DNA from: Massilia sp. MS-15
GTDB lineage: Bacteria > Pseudomonadota > Gammaproteobacteria > Burkholderiales > Burkholderiaceae_D
Direction of reading: 5' to 3'
Assembly: GCF_020176695.1 (NCBI RefSeq)
Contig: NZ_JAIWIA010000035.1
Coordinates: 1 to 57,528 of the forward strand
Length of the DNA: 57,528 bases
This document shows, piece after piece, positions 1 through 11,452 of this stretch. Numbering within the stretch: position 1 is the stretch's first letter; the number at the start of each line of letters is the position of its first letter. The notes beneath the pieces were generated by a model. It was not told the DNA's origin. It did not search any database and worked only from the letters and a program-made list of their open reading frames with translations. The position numbers and the translations under genes are program-made.

Positions 1-81
1 TCGGTTAGTTTTCTTGCATGAAGATGCCGGGGAAGCACCCCAAAAATGGGCTGCCTCAAGCGGGGCTTAAGCTTTCTGCAC

Positions 82-87
82 TACAAT
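82..87 (+). promoter_or_regulatory. possible -10 element upstream of mlaF
   Basis: A TACAAT hexamer lies 28 bases before the mlaF GTG start and would give a short leader. No convincing -35 is seen at 16-18 bases upstream. The rest of bases 1-115 holds no gene I can support; it is probably the intergenic space before the mla operon. Confidence 0.3.
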
Positions 88-115
88 AACGGATTACCCA
101 AAATTTAATGACGCT

Positions 116-919
116 GTGTCAAACCTAGTTGAAATCCGCGATCTGCACTTTGCGTACGGAGAGCGTTCCATCCTGTCAAACCTCCGCATGGACTTCCCGC
201 GCGGTAAGCTCGTCGCCGTCATGGGCGGCTCGGGCTGTGGCAAGACGACCGTCCTGCGCCTGATCGGCGGACAGATCCGCCCGCAGCGCGGCGAGGTGCG
301 CGTTGGTGGCGAGGTCGTGCACCAGCTCAATACCGAGGGCTTGTACCGCCTGCGCCGCCGCATGGGCATGCTGTTCCAGTTCGGCGCGCTGTTTACGGAC
401 CTGTCGGTATTCGACAACGTCGCTTTCCCGCTACGCGAGCATACCGACCTGCCGGAAGAGCTGATCCGCGACCTGGTCCTCATGAAACTCAATGCCGTCG
501 GCCTGCGCAATGCGCACAAGCTCAAGCCTGCCGAGATCTCTGGCGGCATGGCGCGCCGGGTCGCCGTGGCGCGCGCCGTCGCGCTCGACCCCGAACTGAT
601 CATGTACGACGAGCCCTTCGCCGGCCTCGATCCGATCTCGATGGGCGTGACCGCCAACCTGATCCGCAACCTGAACGACGCGCTCGGCTCGACCTCGATC
701 CTGGTCTCGCACGACGTGCACGAATGCTTTGCCATTGCCGACTACGTGTATTTCATGTCGGCCGGCAAAATCGTCGCGGAAGGTACGCCAGCCGAACTGC
801 GCGTCTCGCAAGATCCTTATGTAAAGCAGTTCGTGAACGCGGCGCCGGATGGTCCGGTACCCTTCCATTATCCGGGCAAGTCGCTGGCCGACGACCTTGG
901 GCTGGGAGTGCGTCCATGA
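116..919 (+). CDS. mlaF: MlaF, ATPase of the phospholipid-transport ABC complex
   Basis: Cytoplasmic ABC ATPase that powers the MlaFEDB complex, which moves phospholipids between the inner membrane and the periplasmic carrier MlaC to keep the outer membrane asymmetric. The 267-residue protein shows a Walker A (GGSGCGKTT, residues 37-45), a Q-loop glutamine near 88, an ABC signature ISGGMARRVA (141-150) and Walker B LIMYDEP (161-167). The start is GTG at 116; the nearby ATG at 108 is in another frame and hits a stop. The gene overlaps mlaE by 4 bases (ATGA), so the two are probably translationally coupled. Family assignment is firm because the next five genes are the remaining Mla components. 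Confidence 0.95.
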   Translation: MSNLVEIRDLHFAYGERSILSNLRMDFPRGKLVAVMGGSGCGKTTVLRLIGGQIRPQRGEVRVGGEVVHQLNTEGLYRLRRRMGMLFQFGALFTDLSVFDNVAFPLREHTDLPEELIRDLVLMKLNAVGLRNAHKLKPAEISGGMARRVAVARAVALDPELIMYDEPFAGLDPISMGVTANLIRNLNDALGSTSILVSHDVHECFAIADYVYFMSAGKIVAEGTPAELRVSQDPYVKQFVNAAPDGPVPFHYPGKSLADDLGLGVRP

Positions 920-1698
920 TCGTGCGTCTCCTGGAAACCGTCGGCCGCAGCGTGCGCGAAGCCATCGGCAGCGTCGGCTTCGCCACCCGCGCCTTCTTCA
1001 ACCTGCTCGGCGTCTCGCCGGGCGCTTTCCGGCGTCCATCCCTGATTTCGGAACAGATCCATTTCATCGGCAACTATTCGCTGGTGATCATCATCGTCTC
1101 CGGCCTGTTCGTCGGCATGGTGCTGGGCCTGCAGGGCTATTACACCCTGAACCAGTATGGCGCCGAACAGGCGCTGGGCCAGGTGGTGGCGCTGGCGCTG
1201 GTGCGCGAACTTGGCCCGGTCGTGACCGCGCTGCTGTTCGCCGGCCGCGCCGGCACCTCGCTCACGGCCCAGATCGGCCTGATGAAAGCCGGCGAGCAGC
1301 TGTCCGCCATGGAAATGATGGCAATTAATCCGGTCCAGCGCGTGCTGGCGCCGCGCTTCTGGGGCGGTGTGATCGCCATGCCGATCCTGGCCGCCATCTT
1401 CTCGGCGGTGGGCGTGTTCGGCGGCTACCTGGTCGGTGTGCAACTGATCGGGGTGGACGAAGGCGCGTTCTGGTCGCAGATGCAGTCCGGCGTGGATGTG
1501 CGCGCTGACGTACTGAACGGCGTATTGAAAAGTTTTATCTTCGGTATCGCGGTGACGTTCACGGCGCTGTTCCAGGGTTACCAGACCAAGCCCACGCCGG
1601 AAGACGTGTCGCGCGCCACCACGCGCACCGTCGTCATTGCGTCGCTGATGGTCTGGGGCCTGGACTTCATCATGACCGCATTGATGTTCAATAAATAA
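916..1698 (+). CDS. mlaE: MlaE, inner-membrane permease of the Mla complex
   Basis: Integral membrane permease (260 residues) that pairs with MlaF. Several long hydrophobic segments are visible, and the MlaE/YrbE family core (ELGPVVTALLFAGRAG followed by a conserved TAQIG segment) is intact. The ATG at 916 is chosen because it overlaps the mlaF stop as ATGA, and MIVRLLETVGR is a typical MlaE beginning; the same frame is open further upstream, but only inside mlaF. mlaD follows after 39 bases, consistent with one transcript. Confidence 0.94.
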   Translation: MIVRLLETVGRSVREAIGSVGFATRAFFNLLGVSPGAFRRPSLISEQIHFIGNYSLVIIIVSGLFVGMVLGLQGYYTLNQYGAEQALGQVVALALVRELGPVVTALLFAGRAGTSLTAQIGLMKAGEQLSAMEMMAINPVQRVLAPRFWGGVIAMPILAAIFSAVGVFGGYLVGVQLIGVDEGAFWSQMQSGVDVRADVLNGVLKSFIFGIAVTFTALFQGYQTKPTPEDVSRATTRTVVIASLMVWGLDFIMTALMFNK

Positions 1699-1737
1699 GC
1701 AGTCAAGAAACTAAACAAGAGTTACTAGGGTATTCGT

Positions 1738-2211
1738 ATGCATCGCAAAACTATCGACGTCTGGGTTGGCCTGTTTGTCCTGCTGGGCGCGGCCTCGCTG
1801 CTGTTCCTGGCCCTGCAGGCCGGCAATATGAGCACGATCTCGTTCAGCAAGACCTATGCCGTAACTGGCAAGTTCGACAACATCGGCGGACTCAAGCCGC
1901 AGGCCCCGGTCAAGAGTGCTGGCGTGGTGGTGGGCCGCGTGGGGGAAATCACCTTCGACGACAAAACCTACCAGGCGCTCGTGCGCCTCGATATGGAGCC
2001 AGGCTATAAATTCCCGAAAGACAGTTCGCTCAAGATTTTGACTGCCGGCCTGTTGGGCGAGCAATACATCGGTATCGAACCGGGTGGCGACACCCAGAAC
2101 CTGGCCGATGGCGACCGTATCAACCGTACCCAGTCGGCGACGGTGCTCGAAGACCTGATCAACCAATTCATCTATAGCAAGGCCGCTGAAGGAAAGGAAG
2201 GTAGTGAATGA
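1738..2211 (+). CDS. mlaD: MlaD, MCE-domain substrate-binding subunit
   Basis: Membrane-anchored MCE-domain protein (157 residues) that forms the hexameric lipid-binding ring of the Mla importer on the periplasmic side. One N-terminal transmembrane helix spans about residues 8-28. The single MCE domain runs from about 39 to 117 and includes the conserved GLLGEQYIGI stretch near 104. Its length is normal for proteobacterial MlaD. The stop overlaps the mlaA start (ATGA), so coupling with mlaA is likely. Confidence 0.94.
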   Translation: MHRKTIDVWVGLFVLLGAASLLFLALQAGNMSTISFSKTYAVTGKFDNIGGLKPQAPVKSAGVVVGRVGEITFDDKTYQALVRLDMEPGYKFPKDSSLKILTAGLLGEQYIGIEPGGDTQNLADGDRINRTQSATVLEDLINQFIYSKAAEGKEGSE

Positions 2212-2990
2212 ACCACTTGCCATACCGCCGCATGCAAGGCCTGGCGGCCATCGCCGCCGCGCTGCTGCTGACCGGCTGCGCCACCACCGGTAATCCGCAG
2301 GATCCGCTGGAAGGCTATAACCGCGCCATGTTCAGCTTCAACGATGCGGTCGACCGCAGCGTCCTGAAGCCGACCGCCACCGCCTACAAGAATGTGACAC
2401 CAAGCTTCGTGCAAACGGGCGTCAACAATTTTTTTGGTAACTTGTCGGACGTGTGGAGCGCCGTCAACAACCTCTTGCAGGGCAAGGGCGAAGCCGGCAT
2501 GGGCGACCTGAGCCGCGTCACGCTGAACACGACCTTCGGGGTCCTGGGACTGTTCGACCTGGCCTCGGAAGCCGGCCTGCCGAAACACAACGAGGATTTT
2601 GGCCAGACCCTGGGCGTGTGGGGCATCCCGAGCGGTCCGTTCTTGATGTTGCCGGTACTGGGCCCATCTACGGTGCGTGACACCGCGGCCCTGCCAGCCG
2701 ACATGGGCGGCGACATCTGGAAGTACAAGGAACCGGCCAACTGGCGCAATATCGGCGCCGCCGTGCGCGTGGTCGACAAGCGCGCCAGCCTGCTCGATGC
2801 CACCAACCTGCTGGAAGATGTTGCACTGGACCGTTACGAGTTTCTTCGCGATGCCTACCTCCAGCGCCGCCAGAGCCAGGTCTACGACGGCGACGTGCCG
2901 CGCCAGCAGGAAGAGGCGGACGCGGCGACCAGCAATGCCGAACCGGCCGCCAACCCGGCTGGAAAAGCGGCAGTGAAACCGGGCAAGTAA
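2208..2990 (+). CDS. mlaA: MlaA (VacJ) outer-membrane lipoprotein
   Basis: Outer-membrane lipoprotein (260 residues) that removes misplaced phospholipids from the outer leaflet and hands them to MlaC. A lipoprotein signal peptide ends in a lipobox LLTGC, with the lipidated cysteine at residue 24. The VacJ hallmark region (DPLEGYNRAMFSFND) follows at once, and the GVWGIPSGPFLMLPVLGPS segment is typical of the family. Residues after about 230 are an Ala/Glu-rich tail. In E. coli mlaA is unlinked to the mla operon; here it lies between mlaD and mlaC, an arrangement I recall from other betaproteobacteria. Confidence 0.94.
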   Translation: MNHLPYRRMQGLAAIAAALLLTGCATTGNPQDPLEGYNRAMFSFNDAVDRSVLKPTATAYKNVTPSFVQTGVNNFFGNLSDVWSAVNNLLQGKGEAGMGDLSRVTLNTTFGVLGLFDLASEAGLPKHNEDFGQTLGVWGIPSGPFLMLPVLGPSTVRDTAALPADMGGDIWKYKEPANWRNIGAAVRVVDKRASLLDATNLLEDVALDRYEFLRDAYLQRRQSQVYDGDVPRQQEEADAATSNAEPAANPAGKAAVKPGK

Positions 2991-3096
2991 CAAGTCCTTA
3001 CATACCGGTGTCATCCGTAGGCCAGCACGCAGAGTTAACCGGGGACATACCGCGCTTCCCGATCAGGATGCGCCGCCCCAACCATAAGGAAAGTAC

Positions 3097-3729
3097 ATGA
3101 AACCTATCATCCAACTGATCGTAGCAGCCAGTGCCACCATCGCCTTCGCCACTTCGGCCATCGCTGCCGAAGCGCCGGATGCCCTGGTCAAGCGCATCAG
3201 CGCCGACGTCATCGAGACCGTCAAGACCGACAAGGACATCCAGGCCGGCAACCGCAAGAAGATCATGGACCTGGTAAATTCCAAGATCCTGCCGCACGTC
3301 GATACCCAGAAGATGACCCAGCAGGCGGCCGGCCGCTTCTGGCCTCAGGCCACCCCGGAGCAGCAAAAAGCATTGACCCGCGAATTCACCACGAAACTGG
3401 TTTACACCTACTCGGGCGCGCTGTCGACCATCACGAACGAGACCGTCGAGTTCAAGCCGATGGTCGCCGAACCCGGCGCCACCGACGTTGAGGTGCGTTC
3501 GCTGGTGAAATCGGCCCGCCGCGAGCCGATCATCCTGAACTACCGCCTGTCTCAAGGCCCGCAGGGCTGGAAGATCTACGACCTCAACGTGCTGGGCGCG
3601 TGGCTGGTCGAAGCCAATAAAAGCTCGTTCACCAGCGAGATCAACAAGACCGGCATCGATGGGCTGATCAAGAAACTGACCGAGCAAAACCAGCAGCTGG
3701 CAAACAAGCCAGTGAAGGCGCCGAAGTAA
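3097..3729 (+). CDS. mlaC: MlaC, periplasmic phospholipid carrier
   Basis: Soluble periplasmic lipid shuttle (210 residues) between MlaA at the outer membrane and MlaFEDB at the inner membrane. A Sec signal peptide covers about residues 1-24 (cleavage after the AIAA stretch). The mature part matches the MlaC/Tol-Tol-Ttg2 family, including the YSGALSTI region and the GPQGWKIYDLNVLGAWL segment. A gap of 106 bases separates it from mlaA, and its stop (TAATG) overlaps the mlaB start by one base. Confidence 0.92.
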   Translation: MKPIIQLIVAASATIAFATSAIAAEAPDALVKRISADVIETVKTDKDIQAGNRKKIMDLVNSKILPHVDTQKMTQQAAGRFWPQATPEQQKALTREFTTKLVYTYSGALSTITNETVEFKPMVAEPGATDVEVRSLVKSARREPIILNYRLSQGPQGWKIYDLNVLGAWLVEANKSSFTSEINKTGIDGLIKKLTEQNQQLANKPVKAPK

Positions 3730-3998
3730 TGGCCGAAGCCAATACCATGCTCTCGCTCGATGCCCTGACCTTCCAGAGCGCCCGCGGCGCGCTGGAGCAG
3801 GGCTGCGCGGCGATCGCCGCCGGCGACACCGTGTTCGACCTGGGCGGCGTCAAGGCCGCCGATTCGTCCGGCGTGGCGGTGCTGCTGGCATGGCAGCGCC
3901 GTGCCCGCGTGGCCGGACGGCGGCTCAGCTTCATCAACGTTCCCCAGAACGTGCAGAAGCTGGCTGCGCTGTATGGCGTGGACGGGCTGATCCAGTAG
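3729..3998 (+). CDS. mlaB: MlaB, STAS-domain regulatory subunit
   Basis: Small cytoplasmic STAS-domain protein (89 residues) that binds MlaF and stabilises the transporter. The FDLGGVKAADSSGVAVLLAW core (about residues 36-55) is the characteristic STAS loop and helix. The start ATG overlaps the mlaC stop. The stop codon TAG at 3996-3998 falls inside a dispersed palindromic repeat (3995-4030), so the last codon of the gene is provided by that element. Confidence 0.88.
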   Translation: MAEANTMLSLDALTFQSARGALEQGCAAIAAGDTVFDLGGVKAADSSGVAVLLAWQRRARVAGRRLSFINVPQNVQKLAALYGVDGLIQ

Positions 3999-4030
3999 GG
4001 TGGGCGGCTATGCCGCCCGCGCGGTGATAC
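3995..4030. repeat. REP-like palindromic element, copy A
   Basis: Begins GTAGGGTGGGC and forms a perfect 7-bp stem (GGGCGGC 4002-4008, GCCGCCC 4012-4018) with a 3-base loop, then continues CGCGGTGAT. The same consensus occurs inverted at 20104-20139 and 53758-53788. All three copies lie at gene 3' ends. This copy overlaps the mlaB stop codon and could also act as a terminator or mRNA 3' stabiliser. Confidence 0.7.
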
Positions 4031-4086
4031 GTACGATGTGCGGCGCCGCGACGGCAGTTCAAGCGATAGCCATCAGCGCATGGGAT

Positions 4087-4109
4087 GTTCCGGTCCAGTG
4101 GACCAGAAC
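4087..4109. promoter_or_regulatory. 23-bp near-perfect palindrome, candidate operator
   Basis: Two 11-base arms, GTTCCGGTCCA and TGGACCAGAAC, flank a central G and pair at 10 of 11 positions. The site is about 70 bases upstream of the TATAAT at 4179 that probably drives the ABC exporter. The lack of a loop favours a dimeric-protein operator over an RNA hairpin, but a terminator role for the mla operon cannot be excluded. Confidence 0.35.
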
Positions 4110-4178
4110 ACAAGCCCCCCACTCCGTGCCTCACTCCCGCCGAATGACCCGCCGGCCGCTTGTATTTGCAATTTCCCC

Positions 4179-4184
4179 TATAAT
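4179..4184 (+). promoter_or_regulatory. probable -10 box for the ABC exporter operon
   Basis: A perfect TATAAT lies 51 bases before the exporter ATG at 4236. The -35 region at the usual distance is weak. The rest of 4031-4235 carries no gene I can support. Confidence 0.45.
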
Positions 4185-4235
4185 GGGCCGTTTCCCCCAC
4201 GGCCTCGCGCGTCCGCGCCGCCGCTTCCAACAAGA

Positions 4236-5179
<944 letters not shown>

Positions 5180-5183
<4 letters not shown>

Positions 5184-5947
5184 ACCTGTTCTCCGTCGGT
5201 TTCCGTACCCTGTTCTATAAAGAATCGCTGCGTTTCTGGAAGGTGGCTACCCAGACCGTCGCCGCGCCGATCGTCACCGCCATGCTCTACCTGCTGATCT
5301 TCGGCCACGTGCTGGACGGCCGCATCGAGATGCTGGATGGCGTCAGCTACACCGCCTTCCTGATCCCGGGCCTGGTGATGATGAGCGTGCTGCAGAACGC
5401 GTTTGCCAACTCGTCGTCCTCGCTGATCCAGTCCAAGATCACCGGCAACCTGGTTTTCATCCTGCTGCCGCCGCTGTCGCACGCCGAGATCCTGTCGGCC
5501 TACATCGCGGCCTCGGTGCTGCGCGGGCTGGCGGTCGGCTTCGGCGTGTTCGTGGTCACCGCCTGGTTCGCCCACCTGAGCTTCGTGGCGCCCGTGTGGA
5601 TCGTCGTGTTCGCCCTGCTGGGCGCGGCCATCCTCGGCACCATGGGCGTGATCGCCGGCATCTGGGCCGAGAAGTTCGACCAGCTGGCCGCTTTCCAGAA
5701 CTTCCTGATCATGCCGGCTACCTTCCTGGCCGGTGTGTTCTATTCCATCCAAAAACTGCCGCCGTTCTGGCTGGCGGTCTCGCATTTCAACCCGTTCTTT
5801 TATATGATTGACGGGTTCCGCTATGGGTTCTTCGGCAAGTCCGACGTCTCGCCCTGGACCAGCCTGGCCATCGTGTCGGTGTTCTTCGTGGTACTGGCGG
5901 CCATCGCGGTCAACCTTCTCAAACGCGGCTACAAGCTTCGTCACTAA
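5180..5947 (+). CDS. yadH: ABC-2 type permease (YadH-like)
   Basis: Inner-membrane permease partner of the preceding ATPase (255 residues, about six transmembrane segments). The ABC-2 signature region is visible around NLVFILLPPLSHAEIL, and the C-terminal part FNPFFYMIDGFRYGFFG is conserved in YadH/NodJ-like permeases. The ATGA overlap with yadG fixes the start at 5180. Substrate not inferable from sequence. Confidence 0.88.
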
Positions 5948-5968
5948 AGAATTCACTGGAGTTTCCCC

Positions 5969-6205
5969 GTGTCGACCACACCTGAACTGATCCACAGCTA
6001 CATCAGCGCCGGCCTCGAATGCACGCACCTGCATGTCGAAGGCGATGGCCAGCATTTCACGGCCGTCATCGTGTCCCCGAGCTTTGCCGGCAAGCGCCCG
6101 ATCCAGCGCCACCAGCTGGTGTACGCCGCGCTTGGCGACCGCATGCGCGAGGAAATCCACGCGCTGTCCATGAAAACCCTGACTCCCGAAGAGTACGGAG
6201 GCTAA
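5969..6205 (+). CDS. ibaG: BolA/IbaG family protein
   Basis: Small protein (78 residues) of the BolA superfamily; members bind monothiol glutaredoxins through a shared iron-sulfur cluster. The conserved core [20 protein letters not shown] and the C-terminal [18 protein letters not shown] are typical of the IbaG (YrbA) branch. The start is GTG at 5969, 21 bases after the permease stop. It sits directly before murA, as ibaG does in E. coli, which supports the sub-family name. Confidence 0.85.
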   Translation: MSTTPELIHSYISAGLECTHLHVEGDGQHFTAVIVSPSFAGKRPIQRHQLVYAALGDRMREEIHALSMKTLTPEEYGG

Positions 6206-6207
6206 GC

Positions 6208-7460
<1,253 letters not shown>

Positions 7461-7464
<4 letters not shown>

Positions 7465-8150
7465 CCATGACTAGTAAAACTGGCGCGCCGGGCCTGATCC
7501 TGGCGCTCTCCAAGGGCCGCATCTTCGAAGACACCCTGCCGCTGCTGGCAAGCGCCGGCATCACGGTGACCGAGAACCCGGAAACCTCGCGCAAGCTGAT
7601 CCTGCCGACCAACGACCCGGGCGTGCGCGTGCTGATCGTGCGCGCCAGCGACGTGCCGACCTATGTCCAGCACGGCGCCGCCGACTTCGGCGTGGCCGGC
7701 AAGGACGTGCTGCTCGAGCATGGCGGCGAAGGCCTGTACCAGCCGATCGACCTGCGCATCGCTTCCTGCCGCATGTCGGTGGCGGTGAACGCCGGCTTCG
7801 ACTACGAGAACGCGGTGCGCCAGGGCGCGCGCCTGCGGGTGGCGACCAAGTTCGTGCACACCGCGCGCGAGCACTTCGCCAGCAAGGGCGTGCACGTCGA
7901 CCTGATCAAGCTGTACGGTTCGATGGAGCTGGCGCCGCTGGTCGGCCTGTCCGACGCCATCGTCGACGTCGTCTCGACCGGCGGCACCCTGCGCGCCAAC
8001 AACCTGGTCGAAGTCGAAAAGATCATGGACATCTCCTCGCGCCTGGTGGTCAACCAGGCCGCGCTCAAGCTCAAGCGCGAGCGCCTGCAACCCATCCTCG
8101 ATGCCTTCGAACGGGCGACTGAGGCGTCCCCATCCCAAGCAAAAGGTTAA
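7461..8150 (+). CDS. hisG: ATP phosphoribosyltransferase, short form (HisG)
   Basis: Catalyses the first step of histidine synthesis, condensing ATP and PRPP. At 229 residues it is the short HisG form, which lacks the C-terminal regulatory domain and normally needs the partner HisZ; no hisZ is in the window. The motifs [16 protein letters not shown] and [14 protein letters not shown] (PRPP loop) are clear. Starts at 7461 or at the second ATG 7467 are both possible; the first overlaps the murA stop. Confidence 0.94.
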
Positions 8151-8156
8151 CGCATC

Positions 8157-9479
8157 ATGGCAGTACGGATCCGCAAGCTCGACTCCACCGCACCCGACTT
8201 CAGGCAGACGCTCGATGCCCTGCTGGCCTTCGAGGCCGAGACCGACGACGCCATCGAGGCAAGCGTCGCGAAGATCCTGGCGGAGGTGAAGCATCGCGGT
8301 GACGCGGCCGTGCTGGAGTACACGAACCGGTTCGACCGTATCCCGAACGGCGGCGCCACTTCGATGGCCGCCTTCGACATCGGGCAGGCGGAGCTGGATG
8401 CGGCGCTGGCCGCGCTGCCGGAGGCGCAACGCGCTGCCCTGCGCACGGCCGCCGAGCGCATCCGCGTGTTCCATGAACGCCAGAAGCAGGAGCTGAACGG
8501 GTTCACGTTCACCGAGCCCGACGGCACCGTGCTGGGCCAGCGCGTGACGCCGCTCGACCGCGTCGGCATCTACGTCCCTGGGGGCAAGGCCGCCTATCCT
8601 TCGTCGGTCCTGATGAACGCGATTCCCGCGCAGGTCGCCGGCGTGCAGGAAATCGTGATGGTGGTGCCGACCCCGGATGGCGTGAAGAACCAGATGGTGC
8701 TGGCGGCCGCCGCGATCGCCGGCGTGACCCGCGTGATCACCATCGGCGGCGCCCAGGCCGTGGGCGCGCTGGCCTACGGCACCGAGACCATCCCCGCCGT
8801 GGACAAGATCGTCGGCCCCGGTAACGCCTACGTGGCGGCCGCCAAGCGCCGCGTGTTCGGCACCGTCGGCATCGACATGATCGCCGGCCCGTCGGAAATT
8901 CTGGTGCTGTGCGACGGTACCACCGACCCGGACTGGGTGGCGATGGACCTGTTCTCGCAAGCCGAACACGACGAGCTGGCCCAGGCCATCCTGCTGTGCC
9001 CGGACGCGGACTACATCGCGCGCGTGGAAGCGAGCATCCACAAGCTGCTGCCGACCATGCCGCGCGCGGCGACCATCACCACCTCGCTCAGCGACCGCGG
9101 CGCCCTGGTGAAGGTGCGCGACATGATGGAAGCGTGCGACATCGCCAATGCCATCGCCGCCGAGCACCTCGAGATCTCGGCCGAGGAGCCGCTGCAATGG
9201 GCGGACAGGATCCGCCATGCGGGCGCCATGTTCCTTGGCCGTTTCTCGTCCGAGTCGCTGGGCGACTACTGCTGCGGTCCGAACCATGTGCTGCCGACCT
9301 CGCGCACCGCGCGCTTTTCCTCGCCGCTGGGCGTCTACGATTTCCAGAAGCGCTCGTCGGTCATCCAGGTGAGCGAGCAGGGCGCCCAGACGCTCGGCAA
9401 GGTGGCCGCCGAACTGGCTTATGGCGAAGGCTTGCAGGCGCACGCCCGCAGCGCGGAACTGCGTCTGAAGACATCATGA
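8157..9479 (+). CDS. hisD: histidinol dehydrogenase (HisD)
   Basis: Zinc-dependent NAD enzyme that oxidises L-histidinol to L-histidine in two steps, the last reactions of the pathway. The protein has 440 residues. Family motifs are intact: [36 protein letters not shown], and [14 protein letters not shown] followed by the SQAEHD zinc/catalytic segment. It starts 6 bases after hisG and overlaps the methyltransferase gene by 4 bases (ATGA). Confidence 0.96.
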   Translation: MAVRIRKLDSTAPDFRQTLDALLAFEAETDDAIEASVAKILAEVKHRGDAAVLEYTNRFDRIPNGGATSMAAFDIGQAELDAALAALPEAQRAALRTAAERIRVFHERQKQELNGFTFTEPDGTVLGQRVTPLDRVGIYVPGGKAAYPSSVLMNAIPAQVAGVQEIVMVVPTPDGVKNQMVLAAAAIAGVTRVITIGGAQAVGALAYGTETIPAVDKIVGPGNAYVAAAKRRVFGTVGIDMIAGPSEILVLCDGTTDPDWVAMDLFSQAEHDELAQAILLCPDADYIARVEASIHKLLPTMPRAATITTSLSDRGALVKVRDMMEACDIANAIAAEHLEISAEEPLQWADRIRHAGAMFLGRFSSESLGDYCCGPNHVLPTSRTARFSSPLGVYDFQKRSSVIQVSEQGAQTLGKVAAELAYGEGLQAHARSAELRLKTS

Positions 9480-10321
9480 GCACCTGGGTCGACCAGGTGT
9501 TCTGCGAGGATGCGCTGCCGGGCCTGGCGCGCATCCCGGACGCTTCCATCGACCTGATCCTGACCGATCCGCCCTACAACCTGGGCAAGGATTACGGCAA
9601 CGCATCCGACCAGCAGAGCGTCGAGGCCTACCTGGCCTGGACCGAGGCGTGGATCGACGCGGCCCTGCCCAAGCTCAAGCCCAACGGCAGCCTGTACATC
9701 TTCCTTACCTGGCGCCACGCGCCCGAGATCTTCGTGATGCTGAAAAAGCGCATGACGATGATGAACGAGATCATCTGGGACCGCCGCGTGCCCTCGATGG
9801 GCGGCAGCGTGCGCAGCTTCTCCTCGGTGCACGACACCATCGGCTTCTTCGTGAAGCGCAAGGATTACTACTTCGACCTCGACGCGGTGCGCATCCCCTA
9901 CGACGCCGAGACCAAGAAGGCGCGCTCGCGCTCGATCTTCATCGGCGCCAAGTGGCTGGAAGTGGGCTATAACCCGAAGGACGTGTGGAGCGTGTCGCGC
10001 CTGCACCGCGAGCATCCGGAGCGCGCCGACCATCCGACCCAGAAGCCGCTGGAAATCATCGCGCGCATGGTGAAGGCATCCTGCCCGCCCGGCGGCATCG
10101 TGCTCGACCCCTTCATGGGGAGTGGCACCACGGCGATCGCCGCGCGCCAGGCCGGCCGCCATTTCACCGGCTTCGAGCTGAACCCCGCCTATTGCGACAT
10201 CGTCCGCGCGCGCCTGGCCGCGCCCGAGGTGCCGGTCGCCGGCAGCAAGCCGGGAGCCAGGGCGGGAACCAAGAAACGCAAGAGCGCCAGGAACGCTCCC
10301 CTGGACGAGGAAACCGTATGA
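9476..10321 (+). CDS. orphan beta-class DNA adenine methyltransferase (YhdJ-like) inside the his operon
   Basis: SAM-dependent DNA methyltransferase (281 residues). Catalytic motif IV DPPYNLG (residues 31-37) precedes motif X ([10 protein letters not shown], 186-195) and the SAM-binding motif [10 protein letters not shown] (211-219). That order (IV, target region, X, I) defines the beta class, and DPPY points to N6-adenine. Layout and length resemble E. coli YhdJ; the recognition site cannot be read from sequence. Residues after about 255 form a basic tail rich in Lys, Arg and Ala. There is no restriction gene nearby, so it is an orphan enzyme. It overlaps hisD and hisC by 4 bases each, so it must be co-transcribed and probably translationally coupled with histidine synthesis. 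Its base composition matches its neighbours. Confidence 0.9.
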   Translation: MSTWVDQVFCEDALPGLARIPDASIDLILTDPPYNLGKDYGNASDQQSVEAYLAWTEAWIDAALPKLKPNGSLYIFLTWRHAPEIFVMLKKRMTMMNEIIWDRRVPSMGGSVRSFSSVHDTIGFFVKRKDYYFDLDAVRIPYDAETKKARSRSIFIGAKWLEVGYNPKDVWSVSRLHREHPERADHPTQKPLEIIARMVKASCPPGGIVLDPFMGSGTTAIAARQAGRHFTGFELNPAYCDIVRARLAAPEVPVAGSKPGARAGTKKRKSARNAPLDEETV

Positions 10322-11409
10322 ACGCCATCGACAAGCTGATCGAAAACACCATCCGCGCCGACGTGCGCGCCATTGCCAGCTACCATGTGCCCGACGCGAG
10401 CGGCTACATCAAGCTCGATGCGATGGAAAACCCGTATGAACTGCCGGACGCGCTGCGCGCGGAGCTGGGCCAGCACCTGGCCGACGCCGCGCTGAACCGC
10501 TATCCGGTGCCGTCCTATGCCACGCTCAAGCGCAGGATCTGCGCCGGCCTGGGCGTACCGAGCGGCTATGACGTCCTGCTCGGCAACGGCTCGGACGAAC
10601 TGATCGCCATCATGGCCACCGCCATCGCGCGCCAGGACCGGAAGGCAGTCGTCATGGCCCCGACCCCGGCCTTCGTGATGTTCGCGCGCTCGGCCCAGTT
10701 CGCGGGCGCGGACTTCGTCGGCGTGCCGCTCAACAGCGCTGACTTCTCGCTCGACCTGCCGGCCATGCTGGCCGCCATCGCGCGGCACCAGCCCGCGCTG
10801 CTGTTCCTGGCCTACCCGAACAACCCCACCGGCAACCTGTTCGACGAGCAGGCCATGGAGGCGATCCTCAAGGCCATGGGCGAGACCGGCATCGTGGTGG
10901 TCGACGAGGCCTACCAGCCGTTTGCGAAGAAAAGCTTCATGGGCCGCCTGCCCGAATTCCCGAACCTGGTCGTGATGCGCACCCTGTCCAAGCTGGGCCT
11001 GGCCGGTATCCGCCTCGGCTACCTCTCGGGTGATCCGAAACTGCTGGAACAGTTCGAGAAGGTGCGCCCGCCCTACAACGTCAATGTGCTGACCCAGGTG
11101 GCGGCCGAGTTCGCGCTCGACCACCTCGACGTACTCGACGGGCAGGCCGCGCTGCTGAACCAGGAACGTACGCGCCTGGCGGCCGAACTGGCGGCGCTGC
11201 CGGGGGTCGAAGTGTTTCCATCGGCGGCGAATTTCATTTCGTTGCGGGTGCCCGACGCCGACAAAACCTGTTCAGAACTAAGCACGGGAAAGGTGTTGAT
11301 CAAAAATTTGAGTAAAATGGACAAGATGCTGGCCAACTGCATCCGCGTCACGGTCAGCACCCCCGAAGAAAATACCGCATTCCTGCATGCCCTGAAAGCA
11401 TCCCTTTAA
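10318..11409 (+). CDS. hisC: histidinol-phosphate aminotransferase (HisC)
   Basis: PLP-dependent class I/II aminotransferase (363 residues) converting imidazole-acetol phosphate to L-histidinol phosphate. The PLP lysine is Lys225 in [15 protein letters not shown]. The NNPTGN and [10 protein letters not shown] cofactor-binding motifs are present. The start ATG overlaps the methyltransferase stop (ATGA). The C-terminus reads normally to TAA at 11409. Confidence 0.95.
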   Translation: MNAIDKLIENTIRADVRAIASYHVPDASGYIKLDAMENPYELPDALRAELGQHLADAALNRYPVPSYATLKRRICAGLGVPSGYDVLLGNGSDELIAIMATAIARQDRKAVVMAPTPAFVMFARSAQFAGADFVGVPLNSADFSLDLPAMLAAIARHQPALLFLAYPNNPTGNLFDEQAMEAILKAMGETGIVVVDEAYQPFAKKSFMGRLPEFPNLVVMRTLSKLGLAGIRLGYLSGDPKLLEQFEKVRPPYNVNVLTQVAAEFALDHLDVLDGQAALLNQERTRLAAELAALPGVEVFPSAANFISLRVPDADKTCSELSTGKVLIKNLSKMDKMLANCIRVTVSTPEENTAFLHALKASL

Positions 11410-11452
11410 GCGCAGCGCTTCCGCCAGGACGCGCTGTCCAGATGAGCCAGCA

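Noticed and set aside
9476..10321. Restriction-modification system.
   Set aside because: No restriction endonuclease gene is in the his operon or elsewhere in the window, so only an orphan methyltransferase is supported.
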